Shown here piece by piece: positions 49,851-60,323 of a stretch of DNA of 64,000 nucleotides (the first letter of the stretch is position 1; every line of letters begins with the position of its first letter). The position numbers and the translations under genes were made by a program. A model generated the notes under the pieces. The model was not told the DNA's origin. It worked only from the letters and a program-made list of their open reading frames with translations, and did no database searches. Origin of the DNA: Lycium barbarum (taxonomy: Eukaryota; Streptophyta; Magnoliopsida; Solanales; Solanaceae); assembly GCF_019175385.1 (NCBI RefSeq), contig NC_083340.1:12598336-12662335 (forward strand). The letters are read 5' to 3'.

Positions 49851-52800
49851 TGTCACGACCCGAGTAGGGGCCGTGACGAGTACCCGATACTTGTACCGAG
49901 CACCCCTTATCTATCGTTTTACCTTTACTTCTCAGCGGGCCGTAGGAACTGTGCCATATATATATTTTTTTAACATTAACATTAGCAGCATCATTATGTA
50001 CATAGACTAGTAAACTTCGTTATCACTTTATACAACAACATTAAAATTCCAACACACCATATATCTAACTGTACTTGACTGACTGGGCATATCTGTCTAC
50101 GAGCCTCTAGACATAGTACACTTATACATAGAAAGGGCCGGGTACTGTCGTGCCCGAATATACATACACAAAATAGTACCGCGGAAGTGAGGCTCCGGAA
50201 CAACTGGAGCACTGTAGAGTACCGCTGGTAGAGCTCCTAAGGATCAAGTCCACCTGTCTGCTGACCTGCGCGGCATGAAACGCAGCGTCCACAAGAAGAG
50301 ACGTCAGTACGAATAGTGTACCGAGTATGTAAGGCTTGGAAGACAATGCAAGCAATAACATAGAGTGCGATTAATAATATCATGGAGTCACAGGACATAT
50401 AACGAGGCAAGAAAGTAACCTGTACATAGGAAGGCCCCTTTTTGGGCGGCTATCATGCATGGCTTGTCTTTCCCTTTTAAAAACGTTTCCCCTCCATGAA
50501 CGTAGAAAATAGAACTTATATTATGTCGTATCTTGTCGTATCGTGTCCTATCGTGCCCTATCGTATCCTATCGTGGCATATCGGGTCGTATCCTATCGTG
50601 GCATATCAGGTCGTATCCTATCGTGTCTTATCATGGCATATTATATCGTGTAATGTCATGTCTTACTACAGCATGTCGTGTCGTGTTATATCATGTCAAT
50701 GTCATAGTATAGTGTGTCATAGTGTATCATGCCATAGCGTAACTTGTCATATCATAGCATAGCTTATCGTATCATAGCATAGCTTGTCGTAGCGTATCAT
50801 ATCATGGCATAGCGTATCATAGCGTATCATATCATAGATTAGCTTTCCGTTGAAAATCTTTTCTTGTTCATATATATAAAAAAATAGAACATGTCATATT
50901 ACCGAGGCGTCGGCAGCCGATCCATTTAGCCATAAATACACATCCCGCGTCCGGGCATCCCGCGTCCGGGACGATATCATGTCATGTAATGCCAACTGAT
51001 CAGGTGGATATGCGTGTATAACGCTCTGCCCTTATTCCCATCTTCCCCGTATACATATGGCATACATCATGTACATATATCAGCGTCTATAGCGCTCTGA
51101 ATCTTTTATCATATACATATACTGGTATCATGTACGTATATCAGCGACTATAGCGCTCTGGATCTTTTATCATATACATATACGTGTATCATGTACATAT
51201 TTTATAAACATATACATATTTCCATTAGAATGGTACTGTACTTATCGTTTGATAATCGGAACGAGGATCAAAAGTTTCCTTTGGATTCTACTCCAAAATA
51301 AGTCAAACGGAGCAATAGGGAAAATCCGGGAACAATGGGCCCACCTCGGGTCAAATGAGGCGGCGTACCAAATTTACGTACATTATATTTCATGACGTCA
51401 CTTGTGAGGGTTTTAAGGTAGTCGGGTCATATTTATGCCAGTTCTAGATGTTTAGGAAGTTTCTCCAATATTTTACACAATTTCTAATTCAATTCTATTG
51501 AATGAAAAAGGGGAAACTTTAAGTGCGGATTCCGAGAAATAGAGTTGTCCCCGAGGCTCGTACCCAACTTATTACGTTTAAGACATGCCATAGAAGGAAG
51601 GGTGAAGCCTTACATACCTTTTCCGCTTCATACACGTCTCCAAAATCAAGTTTCAAGTTCGCCAAAATCTACAATTTGGTCACAATTACCAAATGTTAAT
51701 TGTAAGGCTTTGAGATTTCAATCTTAACCAATACTTGTCTACAAAAATTTGGGCAGCATCTCCCCTATAAATACACCATCCCCAAATTCAACTTAGCCAA
51801 TTTTTTTATCAACAACAATCCGGGAATTCAACCCGGCCAAACTATCAACACAATGACAACAACCATGACTACAAAACACAATATAACACAACTAGTCTTC
51901 TTTCCAACATAATGCAATAGCTTTCATTCCAACTTCACATTTCCAAACCAATCTCAATGTTTTTACATTCATTACTAATCAAGATCATTACAATATAATT
52001 CGGAAGCATTTCATATCGTTTCTACCAAATATTCACAATATATACAAAATATACAAACTTTCCACCAAAACCATAATCCATCCAAAACTTCTAATCTTCA
52101 ATCTACATATTCATAACATATTTCCATCTTCCAATTTCATCAACCATAATCATAATTTGCACCTTAATAATTTCATTTTCATAATTACATAAATCTACCA
52201 TAAAATCACAAAACTTCTCATAACCACTTAACAACCAATCTTTCATGCCAATATGGACTATTATCCTCCCAAATTCACCAACTAACATAATAATTCACAT
52301 TTAAAACTCCACTTCTATAATTACATAAAAACTTCATTAAAATCACATAATTTCCTATAACTATTTCCAATAATTTTCCATGCCAACTTGAACCATTTTC
52401 TTCCATTTCCAATATAAATTTCACCATAACCACAACTAGAATACAACATAAAATTCAACTCATACTATTTATACAACAATATACATATATGTCCACTTAC
52501 ATATATGCACACCCACTTTGTAAACTTCCATATTTCCATAAATTCTACTCATTTCTACATACTACAACATAAACCAACCTTCATAACATAATAAAAAGGG
52601 ATTAATTCTTACCTTTTTCTACAATTTTTTTCACTTGACCAAGTTGTCAACTTGAAGAAACAAGTGCTCTTTCTTCCAAAATAATTACACCAAGTTGTAA
52701 AGGACCCTTTAATTGGTAGAAAATGATTTTTTTTTTTTTTTTTTTTTTTTGGTCTAGAGCTTGGCCGAAAATGGCCTTCTTATTCTTGCTCTTCTTTCTC

Positions 52801-53362
52801 TTCTTTCTCTCTTTCTCAATTGTCTTGAAACTTCTAAATGTTTCAAGACAATTTAATGATCCTTTATATTAATTATCACATGGGAAATTTATTAATTTTG
52901 TGGGCTTGGGCCATAAGATGGCCGGCCACCCCTCTCCTTTGGGCCTTAATTCGTTTTTTATTTTTTTGGGCCAACTCGGTTGATCCCGAGTTGGGCCTAG
53001 CCCACTGACCTTTCGACCTTAAAACGTCCATATCTCCTTGTACCGATGTCACCTGGGAACCCACGACCTATGGTTGGAAAGATAATTCAATTATCTACAA
53101 CTTCTATTTCTTGGTATTTTCCAAATTCCAAACTTATAATACCGGTTTTGCCCCTAGAAGTCAGATCACCCGAAAATGTTTTCTTAAAAATATTCGTTTG
53201 GAGGACTTCCACTTTGATTTGGCCCAAGGGTCCTTCTTGAGTTGTGTTTAACTTCACATATGTGATTCATATGAATTTTCAGATGTCCAAAAAAAAATCT
53301 CGATGTGTGGGCCCCACCTCAGCTTACAAATAATCCGACGTTCAAAAATACGGGATATAACA
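49851..53362 (-). mobile_element. Third Tekay/Del-like solo LTR, minus strand
   Basis: A 3,512-bp insert starting TGTCACGACC and ending GGATATAACA, flanked by the exact duplication GCTGG (49846-49850 and 53363-53367). On the minus strand it starts TGTTATATCCC and shares blocks with solo LTR 8903-12429, including the CCCGGACGCGGGAT doublet and the CATGTCTTAAACG / CGAGCCTCGGGGAC block (51550-51590). No internal region is present. It entered the host solo LTR only 14 bp from that LTR's 3' end. Confidence 0.92.
50520..50845 (+). repeat. Degenerate 9-11-bp TATCGTG repeats
   Basis: More than 25 imperfect units of the type TATCGT(G/A)(T/G)C and TATCATAGCATAGC run for over 300 bp inside the minus-strand solo LTR. 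No equivalent array is present in the related LTR at 8903-12429. Confidence 0.85.
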
Positions 53363-53381
53363 GCTGGGTCGTGACAAAGGG

Positions 53382-54663
53382 TGTTGACTGTGAGGAGACC
53401 TTCAGTCTGGTGGTCAAGCCGGCATCCATTCGCATTGTGCTCAGTATTGCATTATCTTATTCTTGGCCCATCCACCAGCTCGATGTCAAGAATGCTTTTC
53501 TTCATGGCAATCTCTCTGACACTGTGTATATGCATCAACCATTGGGTTTTCGGGACCCCAATTTTCCTGATCATGTCTGTCTATTGAAGAAGTCTTTCTA
53601 CGGCCTGAAACAAGCCCCTCGGGCTTGGTACCAGCGGTTTGCTGATTTTGTCGCCACCATTGGCTTCTCACACAGCAAGTCTGATCACTCATTATTCAAT
53701 TATCGCAGGGGTTCTGATATTGCATATATACTGCTTTATGTCGATGACATCATCCTGACGGCCTCTTCAGACGATCTCCGTAAGTCTATTATGGCACTCT
53801 TAAGTGCCGAGTTTGCCATGAAAGACCTTGGTCCACTAAGCTATTTCTTGGGTATTGTTGTTACTCGTAATGCAGATGGCTTATTTTTATCACAGAAGCA
53901 ATATGCCGAAGAAATCCTGGAACGGGCAGGTATGTCACTCTGTAGCCCGTCTCCTACACCTGTTGGCACAAAGCCGAAGCTAAGTGCCTCGAAAGATGCA
54001 CCATTTGATGATCCGACTAAGTATCGTCAGCTTGCTGGGGCTTTGCAGTACCTTACATTCACTAGACCAGATATCTCTTATGCCGTCCAACAGGTGTGTC
54101 TCCACATGCATGACCCTCGTAATGAACATATGGCTGCTCTTAAGCATATTCTGCGCTACATTCAGGGGTCTATCGATTTTGGTTTGCATCTCTATAAGTC
54201 TACTGTTAGCAGCTTAGTCTCCTATACAGATGCAGATTGGGGTGGCTGCCCGGATACCAGACGCTCCACCTCTGGCTATTGTGTCTTCCTCGGTGACAAC
54301 TTGATTTCTTGGTCCTCCAAACGTCAGCCTACACTCTCTCGTTCTAGTGCCGAGGCCGAATACAGGGGAGTTGCTAATGTTGTCTCCGAATCCTGCTGGA
54401 TCCGGAATTTACTCCTTGAGCTACATTGCCTGATCCAAAAGGCAACACTTGTTTATTGTGACAATGTGAGTGCGATATACTTATCAGGTAACCCGGTACA
54501 ACATCAGCGCACTAAACACATGAAATGGACATACACTTTGTTCGCGAAAAAGTTGCCCGTGGCGAGGTTCGTGTCCTTCATGTTCCGTCCCGATATCAGA
54601 TTGCAGACATTTTTACAAAAGGGCTTCCGCGCGTACTGTTTGATGACTTTCGGGACAGTCTAA
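53382..54663 (+). pseudogene. Copia pol, part 2: reverse transcriptase and RNase H
   Basis: The frame continues the QQKG break at 15319 as GVDCEETFSLVVKPASIR. Motifs in order: LDVKNAFLHGNL, FYGLKQAPRAWYQRF, the catalytic YVDDIILTASSDD (about 53737-53775), DLGPLSYFLGI, the RNase H motifs DADWGGCPDTRRSTSGYCVF and SSAEAEYRGVA, and the C-terminal HQRTKH block. One base is missing after TKH (about 54520), so the last 40 or so residues are out of frame; the correct frame would give the conserved ADIFTKGLP end. The open frame visible upstream of 53377 lies in inserted LTR sequence and is not part of the protein. Confidence 0.93.
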
Positions 54664-54689
54664 GCGTTCGTCCACCTCCCGCTACGACT

Positions 54690-54698
54690 GCGGGGGTG
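54690..54698 (+). other. Polypurine tract of the Copia element
   Basis: The purine-rich GCGGGGGTG stretch directly precedes the right LTR. Confidence 0.8.
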
Positions 54699-54862
54699 TG
54701 ATAACCGTTGTATTTTGTCATTATTATGTACAGTTAGAATATTAGTCATTATTATATACAGCTAGAATATTATGTACAGCTAGAATATCTCCTAGAATTA
54801 GGTAAGTCTTTTATATATATTGATGACATTCAATCATAATCATCAAAGGAATTGATTTCCTA
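54699..54862 (+). repeat. Right LTR of the Copia element
   Basis: A 164-bp copy of 8490-8664 with one CAGCTAGAATAT segment fewer and several substitutions. It ends TTTCCTA directly against the split host codon. Confidence 0.9.
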
Positions 54863-54942
54863 ACTGCCAAAACCAAACTTCGGACATGTATATTTTCCTC
54901 TGAATGATATTTCGTACTATGGCTCAGGTTTTCACTTGCCAT
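54863..54942 (-). pseudogene. 5' half of the split 63-aa membrane-protein gene
   Basis: The minus-strand ATG at 54942-54940 sits in strong context (ACCCATGG) and opens MASENLSHSTKYHSEE, then NIHVRSLVLA, with two bases of a Val codon left at 54863. The frame resumes at 8489. This half is the soluble, Ser/His/Glu-rich N-terminus plus the first residues of the transmembrane helix. A TATATAG-like box at about 55172-55178 on the minus strand could be its TATA box, giving a 5' UTR of about 200 bp. The native promoter side is therefore intact while the coding region is broken. Confidence 0.65.
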
Positions 54943-56071
54943 GGGTACTAAAACACACGAGTTCGGAGTAGTAGTAGTAGTTGTATTTTCAGAGTGAATG
55001 AACAGATGACTTTCACAAAGATTACAATAAAATGAAGAAGAAAATGAAAATTAGAAAGGAAGCTGCTATAGGAGCTGAAATTTTTCTTTCCATAGCTAAA
55101 GTTTTGTAATATGCCAACAGATCTTAACTAATGCTATAAGCTGTGTGATTAATGTATCCTTTGTAGCGGTCTATATAATGTTAGCGATCGATCACCTTTA
55201 ATTTGTGATAAGATATATTGAAAATTCAAATGATATTGAATATATTCTCTTCATATAAATCACACTCAAAATGCCAAAAGATTCCCAAATTCAACTTTGT
55301 AGTCATGCAGCGTACAGGATTTTAGGATGACAAGAAACCGAACCAAAAGAAAAATTACATCCAACACCATGTGACAAATTTGAACATATACTTGAATAAT
55401 GATCTTGGTAAACAAAATATTTGTTCTTTTATTTTCTTTATTCTTTTCCAATCCAAAAAACTTGATTATCACTCTTCAAAAGTGGTTATTAAAACCTTTA
55501 AAAATAGTTCCCATTAACTTTGAAGTTTGAACACTTTTTCTCTAACGTTAAATTATATCCACAAATTGATTACCAATAGTCACTCAAAACACCCGCCGAA
55601 ATCAACACATTAAACTACAAACTAACTTGTTAAAATCACCCAAAAAGCAATAAATTCGGACATGAAGCTTAATTTATAAGGAAATTTTAGAAAAATACAG
55701 CTTTTGAAAATCATTACGCCACATAGCCCAATATACAATATTATACCTGAGGGAAAGCATTATACATAATGTATCAACCTAGTATAAAGTGTATAAAAGG
55801 TGTTTATACACAAATATGAGCTAATAATGGTTACAGACCCAAAGTATTTCAAAAACAGAAAAAAAAAAAAAAAACCATAGAGCGTCATATTCCCCTAATT
55901 TCTTTCAAAAGAGGGGATTAGGGTTTTGTGTTTGGGGAAACCAATAAAGAGAGGAGATCTTACAGCTCGGTTTATTTAATAAAACGATCACCGATACATC
56001 GCCGGAGCAAGGTTTCGGTCAAGTGTTAACAACAAAATTATTATGCTTTTACGTGAAATTCAGTAAATGTA
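54943..56071. other. Upstream region of the split gene and intergenic DNA
   Basis: Includes the probable 5' UTR (with a TAG/CTA trinucleotide run at 54968-54981) and promoter of the split gene. Beyond that it is AT-rich with no recognised gene. An A-run lies at 55858-55874. Confidence 0.5.
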
Positions 56072-57037
56072 ATGTCTGATAACGTCCAAATCCACTTCTC
56101 AAAGAGAAAGTGTACGCGGTCGTATGCAATATAATTTACCCAACTATGAGTCGGGGTCGATTCCACAGGGAACAATATACTAGGCGATTAAGAAAGTAAG
56201 GAACTTTCACTTACCAAGCTAAGCCAAACGATAGATAATATTTTGGTTTTTTGAGAAAATTATAACTAATGCGGAAATGTAAACTAACCTAGAAAGCAAG
56301 TAAAATGATCAATGGCCACAAGCATGGATACAAGAAACTCTTAAGTAACGATCCAATGTATTTTATGATTTTACAACTAAGAGCCGATTTGTGTTGATAG
56401 ATAATGATTTCTAAAATCTCATTGAAAGTTTTCCAACCAAATCAATGAATTTCACTCTAAGCTTTTCCAAGCCTTAGAGTGTGATATGAGGCACAATCAA
56501 TTTAACCTCATGTAACTATCCTCTTCCGAGCTCAAGTTATTAGATGGGTTTAATGACCTAAATTCTTGTTAATTAATCTTTCCCAACCTAGATTTCCTCT
56601 TTCGAGCTCAATCAAAGTAAATGGGCAAGTCTTAGGGTTAGCTAATCCCTTAAGAAACATTAAAGAACAAGATTAATTAAAACAACAAAGACCCACTTGA
56701 ATAGCAATAAAAATCATTCAATACATAAGCATAACAAGAGATTTAATCCAACACTTGATAATGAATAATATCATAAACAAGACTCAAGTGAAAGAAGAAA
56801 ATACTACACACTTAAATATTCAATACAAAACAAGGAATTGAAGAAAGGATTAAGAAATATCTCATTAAAGTGCTTCCAATCTTCTCCTTCAATGGTGTAG
56901 ATGAAACCGTAGCTCTCCAAGCTTGTATGAAATGGCCAAAGATGATAATGATATGCCCCAAGTCTCTCTTTTGTAGCTCCTCAAATTTCCCAAGTCAAAA
57001 TATGACAAAATAAACCCCAAAGTTTCAGTTTTGCAAA

Positions 57038-57095
57038 TCTGTCCCATTTTTGCAAAACTGTCCAGTTTTGACAGTTTTGCAAAACTGTCCAGTTT
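57038..57095 (+). repeat. TTTTGCAAAACTGTCCAG repeats
   Basis: Three to four imperfect copies of a 17-20-bp motif within the solo LTR. Part of it is self-complementary (TTTTGCAAAA). Confidence 0.85.
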
Positions 57096-57179
57096 GGCCT
57101 CTTTTTGACTTTGTTTTCACTTGGTTTATTCCGAACACTTCTAAATCACATAAAACTGAATAGAGCACCAATATTATAC

Positions 57180-57445
57180 AAAAATACACCTGCTTGCGCA
57201 ACGTGCGTCTCGCAGGTTGTACAAAACTCTCACAGGTCTTGCAATGTACAGAGATGACTTGCAGCACATGCGGTCATGGATGCATCTCGCAGGTGGTACC
57301 TGCGTCTCGCAGGTGGTACCTGTGTCTCGCAGGTGATGCTCGTAGATGCTGCATCCAATTTCTTCAAATTTCCAAAATCTTTGTACAAACTTGCTGCAGA
57401 ACATGCAGCTCGCATGTGTGACCTGCGACTCGCAGGTCACGCTTC
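57180..57445 (+). repeat. CTCGCAGGT repeats in the solo LTR
   Basis: Eight or so copies of (T)CTCGCAGGT(G/T), some separated by exactly 19 bp with GGTACCTGCGT between them. CGCAGG / CCTGCG palindromic parts allow local hairpins. Confidence 0.85.
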
Positions 57446-57700
57446 TTCTATTTTGGCTTGTTTTGCTCTATTTTGCTCCATTTTGGTCCATTTTGCTCTG
57501 TTATGCTCTCCGGACATCTTATCCTACAAAACGACATAAATACACGAAAAGTAACACCAAAAGTGCTTGAAGAGTTACAGAAGCTTAAGAAATTAGTATC
57601 GAATATCCCGTAATTTCACGGCACATCAATGTCTCACACCACAACCAGTAAGAAGGGTTTGGGCTCGTGATTTCGAAATCCACAAGACCCAATATTTAAA

Positions 57701-58115
57701 TGCACAATTTTTTTTTTGCACGGATTGGCCTTCAAAGGCGCTGGTCTTTAATTTTTGTCCCTCAAATTGCTGGTATTTTAATCTTTGGCATTCACTTAAA
57801 AAAGTGGCTGAAAATACCCTAAGGTTCAGGGTTCGAATCCCCACTCAATAAAAAAAAATCCGCAAGGCAGAGTTTTGTAGCAAAGTAGGCCTATTCGGGC
57901 AAAAGTCTGCCTTAAGGCAAAGGTTTGAGGCAGATGTTCACCTTAATGCAGAATTTTTGCTATGAAACTCTACTTTGTGATTTTTTTTTTACTGAGCCCG
58001 GGTTCGAACCCAAAACCTTAGGCTATGTTAGGCGAAAGACAAAAATTAAAGACTAGAAATTTGAGGGCCAAAAATTAAAGACCATCCCCAAATAAGGACA
58101 ATCATGCAAATTGCC
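57701..58115. mobile_element. Fold-back (inverted-repeat) element with tRNA B-box-like motifs
   Basis: Two arms of about 190-210 bp are inverted, diverged copies of each other. The left arm is about 57701-57905 and the right arm about 57930-58115. Matching blocks are GGTCTTTAATTTTTG with CCTCAAATT, CTAAGGTT(C/T) followed by GGGTTCGAA(T/C)CC, and the A-run with AGAGTTTNNTAGCAAA. The centre is a short loop with TGCCTTAAGGCA. GGTTCGAATCC in each arm equals a pol III B box. The arms may descend from a tRNA-related unit that inverted. No clear target duplication is found. Confidence 0.75.
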
Positions 58116-59026
58116 CACTTCACATAAAATGTTCTCTTTTTAAAATATTAGCACTCTATTGCCCTGCACCAAGATAATAGACGAAAAATATAGGGGAGTT
58201 AGATAAATACAAGTAAATAAGTAAAATATTTCGTAATCTACAACTATTAACTAAATTGCATAATTTACAATTTAGGGTATATGTATGATTTTATACCATA
58301 AATAAAAAAATGTTGCTATGAATAAAAGGCTAATAATAAGGAGTTTCCCATATTAGTGAGAACCAAATTAAATACATATCAGAACACATTAATTACTTTT
58401 CTAAACATCCCAATATACTCAGCTAGCATTTTAATCCATAAAATAGTATACTACTGTTTATATGATAGATATTAATATTATACAATTCCTTGAACAAGTA
58501 TATATATTATGTACTTATATATTACGTATATTTCACTATTATATACTATATATAATATTATGTTTTATGTATATTAACTAATATATACTATATATAAAAT
58601 AATTTTTTATGTATAGTAAACAAAAAGTATTATATATATATACAATACATAATAGGCATATATTGACCACATACATTATTGTATACATTAGGCATATATT
58701 GTTTACTATATTAAATATATACAAATATAAATTTAATTGAGTTAATTTTCCTATTTCATGGAAGAGAGAAAAAAAATGAATAATTAATATGCGATGGCAG
58801 AAAGGAAGCCAAGTTTTATGGGATGGGGTGTCAATTATTAATTAAGATCCTACTTTAGTGGTAATCCATAAGTAATTATATTATTCTTTCTATATATTGT
58901 ATATTGTATATTTCATATATTTGTAGAGTACAATTGGTTGGCACATAGAGTAATATATTCATAGATTAGGTATATCATAATATTATATACTATATACACA
59001 AATAATATTATTATATTATATGCTAT
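58116..59026. other. AT-rich intergenic sequence
   Basis: Dominated by TATATA-like sequence, with near-repeats of TATACTATATATAATATTATG and ATAGGCATATATTG around 58490-58740. No coding signal is seen. Confidence 0.6.
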
Positions 59027-59039
59027 ATACAAACTTAAA

Positions 59040-59180
59040 GTAGGGACTTAGTAGCTCAGTTGGTTGGTTACATGAACTTTCACCATCTTAGTGAGGGTTC
59101 GAATCTCCACATTATAATCCCATCCCCATTTCCCTTTCCCCTACACTCCATGTAATAAAAACAATTTTTTTTTTAAAAAA
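59040..59180 (+). mobile_element. tRNA-derived SINE
   Basis: The sequence has an A box TAGCTCAGTTGG (59051 onward) and a B box GGGTTCGAATC (59095 onward), a pyrimidine-rich body and an A/T-rich tail. It is flanked by the 13-bp duplication ATACAAACTTAAA (59027-59039 and 59181-59193). SINEs move by LINE-encoded enzymes. The intact duplication and readable boxes suggest a fairly recent insertion. Confidence 0.92.
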
Positions 59181-59193
59181 ATACAAACTTAAA

Positions 59194-60314
59194 TATACTA
59201 ATTTTTACTATTATATTCACAAATATTTTGTTATCATCTTTTCAGTTAAATATACCAATTTGAATATACCATATACTTTTTAAGGTATATTTTCATGTAC
59301 ATTTCTTATACCATATTTCTATATACCATATCTTTCATGTACTTTTCTTAATATTAATATATTCAAATAATTTCTTTTAGTCACAAAAAAACAATTGAAT
59401 CATCATCAAGTGAAATTAAAAAAAGAAGAATAAAAAGGAGGAAACGAAAGAAAAAAAGTTTTTTTTAAAACGGTAGATGGAATATGGGATTTGAAGTTGA
59501 TTTTTTTATGTTTATTTGGAAAATTACATTAGAATAGTTTTGAAAAAAAAAAGAGAAAGTAAAAAGTGGATATGCTTTAATGGTAATAACTCCTAAAATT
59601 AAGTATTATTAATATTTTAGGAATGTAAACAGTTATATTTTTCTAATTAAGAAGTTAAAATTTTGAATAAGTTGTATTTGTGTGACTTTCCCAAATATAT
59701 ATATATATATTATAAATAATTAGTCTATATGTTTTATATTTGGCTAGCAGGTGAAATTACTTTGGTCGAGGGGCCAAATATGTTAAAAATCTTTTTTTTT
59801 TTTCAATTCCTATAATTCTCGTCTTGCGACATCTCATGAAGAATCACTAAAATTTAGATAGAAAATTATGATGTATCACTCTGAGTTATGATGGATTATC
59901 TTGTCACAAGAGCTAGTGAATTATTAGGATTTTAGTACGTATTGTGTCATGACCTTGGAACAAATAATCTACAAATTCAAGTGGTTCATCATGAGTTTCT
60001 GATGGAGGGCTTGCCACAAGTCCTAGCAAATCACCCGGATCTTATAAATTTTGATGTAAATTTGGAGCGAATTGTTCTCATATCCTGACGGATGATCAGA
60101 AATTTCTGAAAAAAATAACCAACATAGTTTTACTTCATAATTAATGCAAATTGGTTCAAATTAACTCCAAATGACTTTAAATTTAACGTCCAACGTTTCC
60201 ATACCAAAACCAATACCAACAAATCTTAGTATTTTTATCCAATTCATTCCTTCATAAATCAATAGATTCATTTTGTCACCTTAAATAATCAAGTTCAGTA
60301 AAATCCGTGAATAA
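59194..60314. other. Intergenic sequence
   Basis: AT-rich, with poly-A and poly-T runs. No gene or element end is recognised. Confidence 0.5.
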
Positions 60315-60323
60315 TATTTTTTA

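Larger units (their letters stand above)
15320..53376 (+). mobile_element. Second Tekay/Del-like solo LTR, itself split by nested insertions
   Basis: The sequence starts TGTTATATCC at 15320, ends GGTCGTGACA at 53376 and is flanked by the exact duplication AAGGG (15315-15319 and 53377-53381). Removing the nested elements 17757-49355 and 49851-53362 leaves about 2.9 kb without coding capacity. It shares blocks with solo LTR 8903-12429, for example TTTGGCATGTCTTAGA at about 16777 and TTCGGGGGCTGCGTTTCATG at 17622. It is therefore a solo LTR of the same broad family. It broke the Copia reverse transcriptase between QQKG and GVDCEE. Confidence 0.9.
8490..54862 (+). mobile_element. Copia LTR retrotransposon carrying all nested insertions
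   Basis: A Ty1/Copia element bounded by related LTRs (8490-8664 and 54699-54862), with a primer-binding site, gag, protease, integrase, reverse transcriptase and RNase H in the Copia order on the plus strand. Without its insertions it is about 4.8 kb. It is interrupted in gag by 8903-12429 and in reverse transcriptase by 15320-53376. Frameshifts and in-frame stops make it defective. The gag sequence recalls the Ale/Retrofit lineage, but that is an impression only. No clear 5-bp target duplication is visible: the left flank ends TTATC and the right flank starts ACTGC. Confidence 0.93.
56077..57628. mobile_element. 1.55-kb solo LTR
   Basis: Starts TGATAACGTCC, ends CGGCACATCA and is flanked by the exact duplication ATGTC (56072-56076 and 57629-57633). 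It contains the block GTACGCGGTCGTATGCAATA followed by GAGTCGGGGTCGATTCCACA, which I associate with abundant Solanaceae LTRs. There is no coding region, primer-binding site or second LTR. Confidence 0.88.

Noticed and set aside
53305..53376. Start of the Copia reverse-transcriptase frame upstream of 53377
   Set aside because: These codons are in inserted solo-LTR sequence. The true protein continues from 15319.
57821..57850. tRNA gene around GGTTCGAATCC (also 58000)
   Set aside because: Only a B box is present, with no A box or cloverleaf at the right distance; it is part of the fold-back element.
59040..59115. Functional tRNA gene with A and B boxes
   Set aside because: The body has a poly-A tail and target-site duplication and lacks acceptor-stem pairing. 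It is a SINE.
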